NCBI GenBank assembly: GCA_030428785.1
Contig: JAUIEF010000011.1
Location: 1-59,723 of the forward strand
Length of the DNA stretch: 59,723 bases
Direction of reading: 5' to 3'
From: a bacterium
Lineage (GTDB): Bacteria; Planctomycetota; B15-G4
The translations under genes and the position numbers were made by a program. Numbering within the stretch: position 1 is the first letter of the stretch; each line of letters begins with the position of its first letter. Below are positions 26,654 through 35,827 of the stretch, piece by piece. The notes under the pieces were generated by a model. That model saw nothing but the letters and a program-made list of their open reading frames with translations, ran no database searches and was not told where the DNA came from.

Positions 26654-28324
26654 TCAGCCCTCCACGGGCACCGCGTCGTCCACGCGCTCGCCGGCCGCCA
26701 GCGCGTCGCGCACGCGGCGGAAGGTCGCGGCGTCCTCCTCGCGCCGCGACTCCGGGCGCTTGTCGAGGCTCGCGTAGGGCAGCGAGAGCCGCCGGTTCCC
26801 GCCGAGCACGTCGCGGTGCCGCGCGAGGAACGCCCAGTACATCCGCGTGATGGGGCACGTCGTCTTCGGGTCGAAGGCGCAGCTCCCGCAGTGGTCGCTC
26901 ATGCGGTCGATGTAGGCCGCGCCCGAGACGTACGGCTTCGTCGAGAGCAGCTCGCCGGTCGCGAAGGTGCCCATGCCCAGGACGTTCGGCTCGACGACCC
27001 AGTCGTACGCGTCGACGTAGGCGACCCAGAACCAGTCGGTGAGCTCGCGCGGCGACACGTCGAGGAGCGTCGCGATGTTCGAGAGCACCATGAGCCGCGT
27101 GATGTGGTGGCTCCAGCCCTCGCGCCACACGTCCTCGACGACCCGGTCGAGGCACGCGAGGCCGGAGTCGCCGCTCCAGTACGCGGGCGGCAGCGGGTTC
27201 CGCGCGTCGAGCGCGTTCGGCGCGGGCGCGGCCTCGGGCGGCGCGCACGCGTCGTCGGCGGCCGTCGCGCGTCCGTCCTCGCGCTCCTCCGTGGCGGCGG
27301 CCGGGTAGCCCGTGCGCAGCCCGTCCGTCTCGTCGTGCACGTGGCGCATGAACTCGCGCCAGCCCCAGACCTGCCGCAGGAAGCCCTCGCGGCTCGGCAG
27401 CGGCGCGTCCTCGAGCGCCTCGACGTCGGCGACGACACGCGCCGGGAGCAGGCGGTGCAGGTTGAGCAGCGCCGCGATCCGCGAGTGGAACAGCCCGGAC
27501 GAGCGGCGCGACATGGCGTCCTCGTACGGCCCGAAGTGCGGCAGGCAGTCGCGGAGCGCCCAGGCCCACGCGGACTCCGCGTCCTCGAGCGTCGTCGGCA
27601 GGTGCTCCAGGTCGAGCGTGCCGGGGTGGTCGGCGAAACGCGCCACGACGAGCGCGCCCACCTCGGCCGTGATCTCGTCGACGGGGAAGGTCGGCGGCTC
27701 GGGCGCCGGCGGGTCGCCGGGCCACGCCTCGCGGTTCTCGCCGTCGAAGCTGAAACGTCCGCCGACCGGCTTGCCGTCCTCCATGAGCACGTCGTGCTCG
27801 CGGCGCACCGCGCGGTAGAACGCGTCCATCCGGTACGGCGGGCCCTTGCGCTGGCTGCGGCGGAAGGTCTCGCGCGACGTGAGCCGGCCCTCGTGCGGCG
27901 TGACCCCGAGCAGTCCGTCCGCGACGAGCGGCGCGAGCTCGACGCGCAGCTCGCGCTCGGCGGGCTCCATGACCGTGAGCGGGCCGAGCTCCGCCGCCGC
28001 TTCGCGGAGCGCCGGCGCGAAGCCGCCCTCGTGCACGAGGTGCCGCACCGCCACGCCGCGCGCCGCCTGCTCGAGCGCGAACCACCGCTGGTTCGCGAGC
28101 ACGAGCGCGAGCTTCTGCTTGTGGTACGGGCGGCGCGCCGCCTTGGCCGGGCTCTCGACGAGCACGATGCCGAGGTCGCCGGGCGCCTCGCGCGCGAGCG
28201 GGCCGATGCCGTCGTGGAGCTGGTCGTAGGGCACGTACACCCAGCGGCGGTGCGCCGCGTCGTCGACGTCGTGGTCGGCGAGGCGCAGGGCGAACGGGCC
28301 GGCGGGTCGACGGTGGACGATCAC
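26654..28324 (-). CDS. Fe-S bacterial cryptochrome/photolyase (PhrB/CryB-like)
   Basis: The 556-residue protein belongs to the FeS-BCP/CryPro branch, which includes (6-4) photolyases and CryB. The four [4Fe-4S] ligands are probably Cys391, Cys479, Cys482 and Cys490. The first two spacings (88 and 3) equal those I recall for PhrB, but the last interval is 8 rather than 13. FAD-binding residues lie in WSHHITRLMVLSN. An Ala/Glu-rich insertion of about 35 residues (near 345-382) precedes Cys391. The start is a GTG with no clear ribosome binding site. DNA repair by light or light sensing is the expected role. Confidence 0.92.
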   Translation of the reverse strand: MIVHRRPAGPFALRLADHDVDDAAHRRWVYVPYDQLHDGIGPLAREAPGDLGIVLVESPAKAARRPYHKQKLALVLANQRWFALEQAARGVAVRHLVHEGGFAPALREAAAELGPLTVMEPAERELRVELAPLVADGLLGVTPHEGRLTSRETFRRSQRKGPPYRMDAFYRAVRREHDVLMEDGKPVGGRFSFDGENREAWPGDPPAPEPPTFPVDEITAEVGALVVARFADHPGTLDLEHLPTTLEDAESAWAWALRDCLPHFGPYEDAMSRRSSGLFHSRIAALLNLHRLLPARVVADVEALEDAPLPSREGFLRQVWGWREFMRHVHDETDGLRTGYPAAATEEREDGRATAADDACAPPEAAPAPNALDARNPLPPAYWSGDSGLACLDRVVEDVWREGWSHHITRLMVLSNIATLLDVSPRELTDWFWVAYVDAYDWVVEPNVLGMGTFATGELLSTKPYVSGAAYIDRMSDHCGSCAFDPKTTCPITRMYWAFLARHRDVLGGNRRLSLPYASLDKRPESRREEDAATFRRVRDALAAGERVDDAVPVEG

Positions 28325-28488
28325 GAGGAGCGCTTCGGCCGCACCCGGGTCGCGGATGCATCCCGGACGCCCCGGTCCGGGAAACGTGCTCCGGGTGACA
28401 CGCGTGCGCGTCGCCGAACCGACGTCCCAGCACGCGTCGGCGGCCGCCGCCCTTGCACCGCGTCGCGCCGCACGGGACCCTCGACGGC

Positions 28489-29937
28489 ATGGAGCTCTTC
28501 GACGACGGGTGGATCGCCGCGCTCTCGCTGCTCGGCGGCATCGCGGTCCAGGTCGTGCTCGCGGCGAGCGTGCTCACGCGACCGCAGGGACGGCAGTCGT
28601 CGTCGCTCGCGTGGATCCTCGTCATCCTGCTGCTCCCGGTCGTGGGCATCGTGTGCTGGCTCGTGTTCGGCGAGGTGCGCGTCGGGCGCGGGCGCATGGA
28701 GCGGCACGCGGCGCTCCAGGCGGAGATCCACGGGCACCTCGCGACGCTCTGGGAGCGCGAGGCGGAGCACGTCGAGCTCGAGGAGCTCGGCACGGCCGTC
28801 GCGCGCATCGGGAACGCCGTCTGCGACACCGAGCCGCGCGCCGGCAACGAGGTCGAGCTGCTCGCCGACACGGACGAGGTCGTGCGCCGCCTCTGCGAGG
28901 ACATCGACGCGGCGGAGGACCACGTCCACCTCCTCTTCTACATCTGGCTCACCGACGGCAACGGGCGCCGGCTCGCGGAGGCCGTCGAGCGCGCGGCGCG
29001 ACGCGGCGTCGCCTGTCGGGTGCTCGTCGACTTCATGGGCTCGCGCGAGCTCCTCGACTCGACGGTCCGCGAGCGCATGGAGGCCGCGGGCGCGCGCGTC
29101 GTCGGATCGCTCGAGCCGCCGTTCCCGCCGCTCGTCACGCAGCGCCTCGACGTGCGCAACCATCGCAAGCTCGCGGTGATCGACGGCGGCCTCGCGTGGA
29201 CGGGCTCGCAGAACATCGCCGACGCGTCCTTCGCGCCCAAGGCCCGCTACGCGCCCTGGGTCGACTGCATGCTGCGCATCCGCGGGCCCGCCGTCGCCGA
29301 CCTGGCCGAGCTGTTCATCGAGGACTGGGCGCTCGACACCGGGGACTCGCACATCCGCCTGCTGCGCCTGCCGGACGCCGTGCCGGGCGGCATCCCGGTC
29401 CAGGTGCTGGGCACGGGACCGAACAGCCAGAACGAGGCGAACGTTCAGACGCTCCAGGCGGCGATCCACCTCGCGCGCGAGGAGGTGCTGCTCACGACGC
29501 CGTACTTCGTGCCGGACGAGGGCACGCTCTCGGCCCTCACGACGGCGGCGCGGCGCGGCGTCTCGGTGGTGCTCGTCGTCCCGAAGCGCAACGACTCGCG
29601 GCTCGTCGCCGCGGCGAGCCGCAGCTTCTACGGCCCGCTGCTCGACGCGGGCGCGCGCATCCTCGAGTACACCGCCGGGCTGCTGCACGCCAAGACGATG
29701 ACCGTCGACCGGCAGCTCGCGTACGTCGGAAGCGCGAACCTCGACCGCCGCAGCTTCGAGATCAACTTCGAGGTCGCGACGATCGTCTACGACTCGGACT
29801 TCACGAGCCACCTGCGCCTGCTCCAGCGGACGTACATGGAGCAGACGGAGGAGGTGGACCGCTGGGACTGGGCGGCGCGCTCGGTGTGGCGACGCGCGGC
29901 GCAGAACGCGGCGGGGCTGCTCGGCCCGCTGCTCTGA
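28489..29937 (+). CDS. cls: Cardiolipin synthase, phospholipase D type
   Basis: This 482-residue enzyme joins two phosphatidylglycerol molecules into cardiolipin and glycerol at the inner membrane. Two N-terminal membrane helices (residues 9-28 and 41-61) precede two HKD motifs: His225-Lys227-Asp232 in HRKLAVID and His400-Lys402-Asp407 in HAKTMTVD. The second is followed by GSANLDRRSFEINFE. I start at MELFDDGW because the hydrophobic anchor begins there. It is divergent from the photolyase gene. Confidence 0.94.
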   Translation: MELFDDGWIAALSLLGGIAVQVVLAASVLTRPQGRQSSSLAWILVILLLPVVGIVCWLVFGEVRVGRGRMERHAALQAEIHGHLATLWEREAEHVELEELGTAVARIGNAVCDTEPRAGNEVELLADTDEVVRRLCEDIDAAEDHVHLLFYIWLTDGNGRRLAEAVERAARRGVACRVLVDFMGSRELLDSTVRERMEAAGARVVGSLEPPFPPLVTQRLDVRNHRKLAVIDGGLAWTGSQNIADASFAPKARYAPWVDCMLRIRGPAVADLAELFIEDWALDTGDSHIRLLRLPDAVPGGIPVQVLGTGPNSQNEANVQTLQAAIHLAREEVLLTTPYFVPDEGTLSALTTAARRGVSVVLVVPKRNDSRLVAAASRSFYGPLLDAGARILEYTAGLLHAKTMTVDRQLAYVGSANLDRRSFEINFEVATIVYDSDFTSHLRLLQRTYMEQTEEVDRWDWAARSVWRRAAQNAAGLLGPLL

Positions 29938-30043
29938 CGCGGCCCGCGGGTCGGTCCGGGCGCGCCGCGCCGAGCGACAGGTGGACCTCCGCCTCCGCGC
30001 GCCCGGCGTCGCCCGATGGCCAAGCCGCCGCGCGATCTCCACA

Positions 30044-30072
30044 ATGGGGGCCCCGTCGATGGGGGCCCGTCG
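30044..30072. repeat. Imperfect tandem repeat ahead of the zinc protease gene
   Basis: ATGGGGGCCCCGTCG is followed directly by ATGGGGGCCCGTCG, and then by a diverged third copy starting ATGACGGGC. The repeat lies 30 bases before the ATG of the retropepsin-like protease. None of the repeated ATGs is in frame with that gene. Copy-number change would alter leader length only. Confidence 0.45.
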
Positions 30073-30101
30073 ATGACGGGCGCCCCGCTCCCGAGCTCCC
30101 G

Positions 30102-30614
30102 ATGCCCCCGCCGCCCCCCGCCTCCGCGAAGAACCGCCCGCCGACGATCGGCTGGCGCGAGTGGGTGTCGCTCCCCGGCCTGCGCATCCCCAGCATCAAG
30201 GCGAAGGTCGACACCGGCGCGCGCACCTCGTCGCTGCACGCCTTCGACGTCGAGGAGTTCCGGCGCGGCCGGACGACGTGGGTCCGATTCTCGGTCCACC
30301 CCGAGCAGCGCAACGCGAAGCACTCGACGACGGTCGAGGCGCCGCTCGTGGAGCACCGGAGCGTGCGCTCGTCCAACGGCCAGGTGCAGCAACGGCCGGT
30401 CGTGGACGTCGAGGTCGAGGTGCTCGGCCGCCGCTGGGTGGTCGAGCTCACGCTCACGAACCGCGACGAGATGGGCTTCCGCATGCTGCTCGGCCGGCAG
30501 GCCATCCGCGGGCGCTTCCTCGTCGACCCGGGCCGCTCGTACCTCAACGGCCGCCGCGTCAAGAACACGCGCCGCATCAAGCACGCACCACGACCCGACA
30601 CGCTCGGAACCTGA
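30102..30614 (+). CDS. RimK-linked retropepsin-like zinc protease family protein (RimB/DUF785-like)
   Basis: The 170-residue protein has the signature [12 protein letters not shown] of the putative ATP-dependent zinc protease family, which shares the retropepsin fold. REWVSLPG precedes it and [15 protein letters not shown] comes near the end. Members are usually encoded beside RimK, as here: the rimK ATG is 22 bases downstream. In Pseudomonas the RimA/RimB/RimK set controls ribosomal S6 glutamylation, so a role in trimming or tuning the RimK product is plausible. The N-terminal Pro run ([10 protein letters not shown]) is unusual, and the start is not backed by a strong ribosome binding site. 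Confidence 0.88.
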   Translation: MPPPPPASAKNRPPTIGWREWVSLPGLRIPSIKAKVDTGARTSSLHAFDVEEFRRGRTTWVRFSVHPEQRNAKHSTTVEAPLVEHRSVRSSNGQVQQRPVVDVEVEVLGRRWVVELTLTNRDEMGFRMLLGRQAIRGRFLVDPGRSYLNGRRVKNTRRIKHAPRPDTLGT

Positions 30615-30636
30615 GATCCCAGGAGCACGAGGCCCG

Positions 30637-31539
30637 ATGAAGATCGCGATCCTGTCCCGCAAGGCCAGCCTCTACTCGACGAGCCGCCTCAAGGAGGCCG
30701 CGGAGGCCGCCGGCCACGAGGCCATGGTCGTCGACTACCTGCGCTGCTCGATGAACATCACGTCGCACCGGCCGCAGATCCTCTACAGGGAGGAGCCGCT
30801 CGAGGTGGACGCCGTCATCCCCCGCATCGGCGCCTCGCACACATTCTACGGCACGGCGGTCGTGCGGCAGTTCGAGATGATGGGCACCTACTCGGTGAAC
30901 GAGTCGCAGGCCATCACGCGCTCGCGCGACAAGCTGCGGTGCCTCCAGCTGCTCTCGCGCCGCGGCATCGGCCTGCCCGTCACCGGCTTCGCGAACTCGA
31001 CGAAGGACGTCGCGGGCGTCATCGAGATGGTCGGCGGCGCGCCGCTCGTCGTGAAGCTGCTCGAGGGCACGCAGGGCATCGGCGTCGTGCTGTGCGAGAC
31101 GCAGAAGGCCGCGGAGTCCGTCATCGAGGCGTTCCGCGGGCTCGACGCGAACATCCTCGTGCAGGAGTTCATCAAGGAGGCGGGCGGCGCGGACATCCGC
31201 GTGTTCATCGTCGGCGGCAAGGTCGTCGCGGCGATGCGGCGGCAGGGCGCTCCGGGCGAGTTCCGCTCCAACCTGCACCGCGGCGGCTCGTCCGAGATGA
31301 TCAAGATCACGCCCGAGGAGCGCAGCACCGCGGTGCGCTCGGCGAAGGCCATGGGCCTCCGCGTGTGCGGCGTCGACCTGCTGCGCAGCAACCACGGTCC
31401 GGTCGTCATGGAGGTGAACTCCTCGCCGGGGCTCGAGGGCATCGAGGAGAGCACGGGCGTCGACGTGGCGGGCGCGATCATCCGCTTCATCGAGGAGAAC
31501 GCCGGCCCGGGGAAGACGCGTGACTCCATCAAGGGGTGA
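30637..31539 (+). CDS. rimK: RimK family alpha-L-glutamate ligase
   Basis: RimK adds glutamate residues to the C-terminus of ribosomal protein S6. Some homologues also make poly-alpha-glutamate. The 300-residue length equals the family norm. It has the ATP-grasp layout, with an N-terminal domain ([35 protein letters not shown]), the ATP-binding [16 protein letters not shown] and the metal-binding end [15 protein letters not shown]. An AGGAG ribosome binding site precedes the ATG. It forms an operon with the zinc protease upstream and the deacylase downstream, whose start lies 20 bases inside this gene. Confidence 0.96.
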   Translation: MKIAILSRKASLYSTSRLKEAAEAAGHEAMVVDYLRCSMNITSHRPQILYREEPLEVDAVIPRIGASHTFYGTAVVRQFEMMGTYSVNESQAITRSRDKLRCLQLLSRRGIGLPVTGFANSTKDVAGVIEMVGGAPLVVKLLEGTQGIGVVLCETQKAAESVIEAFRGLDANILVQEFIKEAGGADIRVFIVGGKVVAAMRRQGAPGEFRSNLHRGGSSEMIKITPEERSTAVRSAKAMGLRVCGVDLLRSNHGPVVMEVNSSPGLEGIEESTGVDVAGAIIRFIEENAGPGKTRDSIKG

Positions 31540-32548
31540 CGGGCGGGGCGCGGGCCGGAGCGAGCGCCGCGCCGATCGCCGCGCCGATCGCCGACCGCCC
31601 TTCGAGATCGCGGGCGAGTCCGTCGCGCCCGGCACGCGCAAGCGCCTGCGGCTCCCCACGCCGCGCCTCCCCACCGGCACGCCGCTCGACATGCCGCTCA
31701 CGGTCGTCCACGGCGAGCGGCCGGGGCCCTGCCTCTGGATCAGCGCCGCCGTCCACGGCGACGAGCTGAACGGCATCGAGATCGTGCGGCGGGTGCTCGC
31801 GCGCGTCGCCGATCCCCTGCCGCGCGGGACGCTGCTCGCGGTGCCGGTCGTGAACGTCTTCGGCTTCCTCGGCGAGACGCGCACGCTCCCCGACCGGCGC
31901 GACCTCAACCGCAGCTTCCCGGGATCGGCGCGCGGCTCGCTCGCCGCGCGCATCGCGCACCTCTTCATCGAGCAGATCGTCTCGCGCTGCTCGCACGGCA
32001 TCGACCTGCACACCGCCGCGCTCGACCGCGCGAACCTGCCGCAGGTCCGCGCGAACCTCGTCGACGAGGCGACGCGCCGGTTCGCGCTCGACTTCGGCGG
32101 ACCCGTCATGGTGCAGTCGGCGGAGCGCGACGGGTCGCTGCGCGCCGCGGCGTCCGCGCGCGGGACGGTCACGCTGCTCTTCGAGGGCGGCGAGCCCAAG
32201 CGCTTCCAGGAGGACGTCGTCGAGACGGGCGTCCGCGGCGTGCTCGGCGCGATGCACGGGCTGGGCCTCGTGCGCTCGCGGCCGCGTCGCCGCGGCCCGC
32301 CGACCGTGCACGTCGTCAAGACGAGCTGGGTCCGGGCGCGACGCGGCGGCCTCCTGCACCTCGACGTGGGACTCGGGCAGGTCGTCGAGGAGCGCCAGGT
32401 GCTCGGCCGCGTGTCCGCGCCCTTCGACGACGAGTCGACGCTGCTCCGCGCGCCGTTCCGGGGCGTGGTCATCGGCACGCAGCAGAACCCGGTGGTCCAC
32501 GGCGGCGACGCGGTCGTGCACGTCGGGCGGCTGGACGAGGGCGAGTAA
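31520..32548 (+). CDS. Succinylglutamate desuccinylase/aspartoacylase family protein
   Basis: The GTG start overlaps the end of rimK by 20 bases. The 342-residue protein is an M14-like zinc deacylase. The metal ligands are probably the His and Glu of VHGDELNG (near residue 80) and the His of HGIDLHTA, with [10 protein letters not shown] as the likely catalytic Glu region. The C-terminal part ([19 protein letters not shown]) is the beta domain of the AstE/ASPA-like group. Such genes often accompany rimK. The natural substrate is not known, but hydrolysis of an N-acyl or glutamyl bond fits the neighbourhood. Confidence 0.9.
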   Translation: MTPSRGDGRGAGRSERRADRRADRRPPFEIAGESVAPGTRKRLRLPTPRLPTGTPLDMPLTVVHGERPGPCLWISAAVHGDELNGIEIVRRVLARVADPLPRGTLLAVPVVNVFGFLGETRTLPDRRDLNRSFPGSARGSLAARIAHLFIEQIVSRCSHGIDLHTAALDRANLPQVRANLVDEATRRFALDFGGPVMVQSAERDGSLRAAASARGTVTLLFEGGEPKRFQEDVVETGVRGVLGAMHGLGLVRSRPRRRGPPTVHVVKTSWVRARRGGLLHLDVGLGQVVEERQVLGRVSAPFDDESTLLRAPFRGVVIGTQQNPVVHGGDAVVHVGRLDEGE

Positions 32549-32606
32549 GCGACGCGCCCCCCCGGCGACGCGCCCCCCCAGCGGCGCGCCCCCCGGCGTC
32601 GCGCCC
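32549..32606. repeat. Four tandem ~16-bp repeats right after the deacylase stop
   Basis: Copies of GCGACGCGCCCCCCC(G/A) at 32549 and 32565, a variant GCGGCGCGCCCCCCG at 32581 and a shorter GCGTCGCGCCC at 32596 follow the stop codon without a gap. They fill the space to the convergent permease gene. The function is unknown. Slippage between copies or a termination role are both possible. Confidence 0.65.
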
Positions 32607-32618
32607 TGACCAGCCGAC

Positions 32619-33881
32619 CTACTCGTGCCGCAGCGCGGTGATCGGGTCGAGGTCCGCGGCGCGCGCGGCCGGGTAGATGCCGAAGAGCACGCCGATGGAC
32701 ACGCTGATGCCCACCGAGAGCACGACGCTGTAGAGCGGCACCTCGGCGCTCATGCCCGAGACGCCCTCGATCGCGAAGGCGAGCGCCGGCCCGACGATCG
32801 TGCCGACGATGCCGCCCGCGCCGGACAGCAGCGCCGTCTCGGTGAGGAACTGCAGCACGATGTGCTTCTTCTTCGCGCCGAGCGCGCGCCGCACGCCGAT
32901 CTCGCGCGTCCGCTCCGTCACCGACGAGAGCATGATGTTCATGATGCCGATGCCGCCGACGATGAGGCTGATGCCCGCGATGGAGCCGAGCGTCCAGCTC
33001 CAGATGCGCTGCTGCGTCTCCGCCTGCCGCAGGAGCGCGAGCGGCACGTAGACGTCGTAGTCGCCCTTCGGGTGGTGGTGCCGCATCATCGCCTCGATGC
33101 CGGCCGCCGTGGGCTCGACGGACTCGAAGTCGTCGATCTCCACGATGAGGCGGTGCAGCTCGACGCGCTCGCGCACCGTGGAGCCGGCCGTGCGCTCGAC
33201 GGTCGTGTCGCCGAAGCGCTCGCGCGCGACGTGGATGGGGATGTACGCGTCGACGTCGCTGTCCGGCATCTGCGTCGAGCCGGAGCTGCGCTCGCTCTGC
33301 ACGATGCCGACGACTTCGAAGTACGAGCCGCCGATGCGCACGGACTGGCCGATGGTGTGCGCGCCCGCGAGCAGTCCGCGCGCGCCGTGCTCCGTGAGGA
33401 CCACCGCGCCCGCCGGACCGCGCGTGTCGTCCGCGGTGAGCACGCGCCCGGCGAGCACCGGCCGCTGGACGAGGTCGAACCAGCCCGGCGTCGTCCCGAC
33501 CACGAGCAGCTCGAGGTTCCGCGTGCCGAGCCACGCGCGCTTGCGCACCTCCTTCACGGGCACCGTGCGCAGGACGTCGGGGAACGACTCGGCGATGCGC
33601 AGGTCGTCCTCGTAGCGCAGGCCGTAGACGTCCATGCGCTTGCGGACCGTGCCCGACGAGTCGTCCTCGACGGCCTTCTGGCTGTGGAGGATGACGTTGC
33701 GCGGGCCGAGCTTGGCGAGCTCCGCGAGCGCGTCGCGGCGCGCGCCCTCGCCGACGGAGAGCATGGCGATGACCGCGGCGACGCCGAACACCACGCCGAG
33801 CATGGTGAGCAGCGAGCGCATGCGGTGCAGCAGGAGGCTCTTCGCCCCGATGGTCACGTTGCGGAGCCAGACGGACCTCAC
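32619..33881 (-). CDS. MacB-type ABC transporter permease (MacB_PCD plus FtsX)
   Basis: I start at the GTG giving VRSVWLRNVTIGAKSLL, as it begins the family-typical N-terminus. The frame stays open upstream but runs into the neighbouring gene. The 420-residue protein has a first membrane helix (LLTMLGVVFGVAAVIAMLSVG), a large periplasmic MacB_PCD domain to about residue 285 and three C-terminal FtsX helices (SIAGISLIVGGIGIMNIMLSSV, then REIGVRRALGAKK). The ATPase domain of true MacB is lacking and no ATPase gene is adjacent. It lies 28 bases after the MacA-like adaptor gene, so they are co-transcribed. Confidence 0.92.
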   Translation of the reverse strand: MRSVWLRNVTIGAKSLLLHRMRSLLTMLGVVFGVAAVIAMLSVGEGARRDALAELAKLGPRNVILHSQKAVEDDSSGTVRKRMDVYGLRYEDDLRIAESFPDVLRTVPVKEVRKRAWLGTRNLELLVVGTTPGWFDLVQRPVLAGRVLTADDTRGPAGAVVLTEHGARGLLAGAHTIGQSVRIGGSYFEVVGIVQSERSSGSTQMPDSDVDAYIPIHVARERFGDTTVERTAGSTVRERVELHRLIVEIDDFESVEPTAAGIEAMMRHHHPKGDYDVYVPLALLRQAETQQRIWSWTLGSIAGISLIVGGIGIMNIMLSSVTERTREIGVRRALGAKKKHIVLQFLTETALLSGAGGIVGTIVGPALAFAIEGVSGMSAEVPLYSVVLSVGISVSIGVLFGIYPAARAADLDPITALRHE

Positions 33882-33909
33882 GCGACGGCGCCTCCGCGGG
33901 CGGCGCGCG

Positions 33910-35616
33910 TCACGGCGCCTCCCGTGCGGGCTCGTGCGCGTCGTCGTCGGCGGCGCCGACGGGCGTCCGCTCGTCCCCGGCCTCCCCGGCGGACGTCGCC
34001 TCGCCGCCGGACGTGTCCGCGCCGTCCACGCGCACGTCCGCACCGGCGCCGTCGACCGCTCCGCCCGACGCGTCCGCGCCGCCGGCGTCGCCCGGCGCAC
34101 CGGCGCCCGGCCGCGCGTCCGTCGTCTCCGCCTCGTCGAGCGGCGGCGCGAGCGCGACGAGCTCGCCCTCCTCGAGGCCGGACACGACGCGCACCATGCG
34201 GTTGTTGTCGAGGCCCACCTCGACCGGCCGCCGCACGAGCCGCCCCTCCTCGACGACGTACACCGTCGGCGCGTCGCCCACGCGCACGACGCAGTGCACC
34301 GGCACGAAGAGCGTGTCCTCGTAGTGCTCCACGAGGATCTCCGCGCGGCACGTCATGCCGGTGCGCAGCCCCGTGAGGTCGCCCAGCAGGTGGATCTCCG
34401 TGTCGAACACCTTGAGGTCGGGGTTGAGCCACTGCGTCTGCGCGTCGGGGAGCGGCGAGATGCGCGCGACGACGCCCTCGAACACGCGGCTCGGCAGCGC
34501 GTCGACGCTCACCGTGACCGGCTGCCCGTTCCGCACCTTGTCGAGCGCCGACTCGTGCACCTTCACGCGCGCCGACTTGCTGTCGGCGACCGGGATGTGG
34601 ATGAGCTCCTCCTGCTCGTAGACCTCGCGGCCCACCTGCAGCGGCTCGTCGTTGCCGCGCCAGCTGCCCTGACCCGTCGTCGCGTAGACGACCATGCCGG
34701 CCACCGGCGCGCGGATGACGCACTTCTCCACCTGCTGCTGGATGTCGGCGAGCTGCGCGCGCTGCCGCTCGAGCTGCTTCTCGCTCGCGGCGAGCGTCGA
34801 CTCCGCCTGCGCGATGTCTGCCTTGGACTTGCGCGTCACGCGGTCGAGCGCGAGCTCCGCCTGCTGCACGTCGGACTCGAGCTGCGCAAGCTGGCGACCG
34901 TGCGTGTACTCCTCGAGCAGCGCGACCTCCGCGCGCGCCAGCTCGACGTCCAGCTCCGCGCTCTGCTTCGCGAGCCGGTCGCGGTCGAGCTCCGAGCCCG
35001 CGAGGAAGCCCCGCTCCGACAGCCGCTCGGACCAGGCGAGCGTGTCGTGCGCCTGCTGGAGCTGCTCCTCGGCGAGCTTGACGTTGTTCGTCGCCTCCAT
35101 GAGCTGCTTGGGGTACTCGCCCTCGACGTACTTCTTGATGTCCTCGCGGGCGAAGCGCAGCGCGAGCTCGGCCGCGCTCACGTCGGCGATCGCCTGGTTC
35201 TTCACGACCTCCAGGTTCTCGCGCGCGGCGATGAACTCCGCCTCGGTGTCGAGGACGTCGATCTCCTCGTCGTAGAGCTCGTCGGTGAGCACGCTCGCGT
35301 CGAGCTCGACGAGCAGGTCGCCCTCCTCGACGAGCGTGCCCTCCTCGACGATGTAGGTGATCGTCGTGCTGCGCTCGTCGACCTCGCACTTGAGGACGAC
35401 CTTCTCGCGCGCCTCGATCGTGCCGGCCTCCGACACGCCGATGGTGAGCGGACCGCGCGTCACGGCGCGCACCGGGCCGTCGTAGACCGCGACCTCCTCG
35501 CGCGAGAGCCCCCACCACGCGGCGGCGGCCCCGGCGGCGACGACGAGCAGCGCCGGCAGGAGCGGGGAGCGCCGGCGACGTGCGGCGTGAGACGGCTTGC
35601 GGGAGGTCGACGTCAT
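33910..35616 (-). CDS. MacA/HlyD-type periplasmic adaptor protein
   Basis: The 568-residue protein has an N-terminal membrane anchor (residues 18-38), a lipoyl-like half (VKCEVDERSTTITYIVEEGT), a long coiled-coil hairpin at roughly residues 110-285, the second lipoyl half (VIRAPVAGMVVYAT) and beta-barrel domains. The last 80 residues are a low-complexity Asp/Ala/Gly tail, unusual for the family. It would bridge the downstream permease to an outer-membrane channel. No TolC-like gene is present here. The exported compound is unknown. Confidence 0.9.
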   Translation of the reverse strand: MTSTSRKPSHAARRRRSPLLPALLVVAAGAAAAWWGLSREEVAVYDGPVRAVTRGPLTIGVSEAGTIEAREKVVLKCEVDERSTTITYIVEEGTLVEEGDLLVELDASVLTDELYDEEIDVLDTEAEFIAARENLEVVKNQAIADVSAAELALRFAREDIKKYVEGEYPKQLMEATNNVKLAEEQLQQAHDTLAWSERLSERGFLAGSELDRDRLAKQSAELDVELARAEVALLEEYTHGRQLAQLESDVQQAELALDRVTRKSKADIAQAESTLAASEKQLERQRAQLADIQQQVEKCVIRAPVAGMVVYATTGQGSWRGNDEPLQVGREVYEQEELIHIPVADSKSARVKVHESALDKVRNGQPVTVSVDALPSRVFEGVVARISPLPDAQTQWLNPDLKVFDTEIHLLGDLTGLRTGMTCRAEILVEHYEDTLFVPVHCVVRVGDAPTVYVVEEGRLVRRPVEVGLDNNRMVRVVSGLEEGELVALAPPLDEAETTDARPGAGAPGDAGGADASGGAVDGAGADVRVDGADTSGGEATSAGEAGDERTPVGAADDDAHEPAREAP

Positions 35617-35657
35617 GCGCGGGAGGGTGGGTCGGAGGCGCGGGCCCGTCGCGCCGG

Positions 35658-35676
35658 GCCGCCGGGCCCCGGCGGC
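35658..35676 (-). terminator. Perfect hairpin downstream of dps
   Basis: GCCGCCGG and CCGGCGGC form 8-bp perfect arms around the loop GCC. The site lies about 150 bases after the dps stop and about 40 bases ahead of the adaptor gene start. It may end the dps transcript. No T tract follows. Confidence 0.4.
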
Positions 35677-35827
35677 GACACGCCCCCAGGGTAACCGCCG
35701 GGGGCGGAACCGTCCGCGACGCGCCGTGCCCGGGACGGCGCCGACCGTCGTCCCGGGAGCCGCGTGTCGTTCGCGGCCCCGGCCCCGCCGGATGCGCGCG
35801 CGCGGCCGCTCCGCCGAGCGATCCGCA

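Noticed and set aside
32549..32606. CRISPR-like array
   Set aside because: The units are directly adjacent without spacers, are only about 16 bases long and no cas gene is present.
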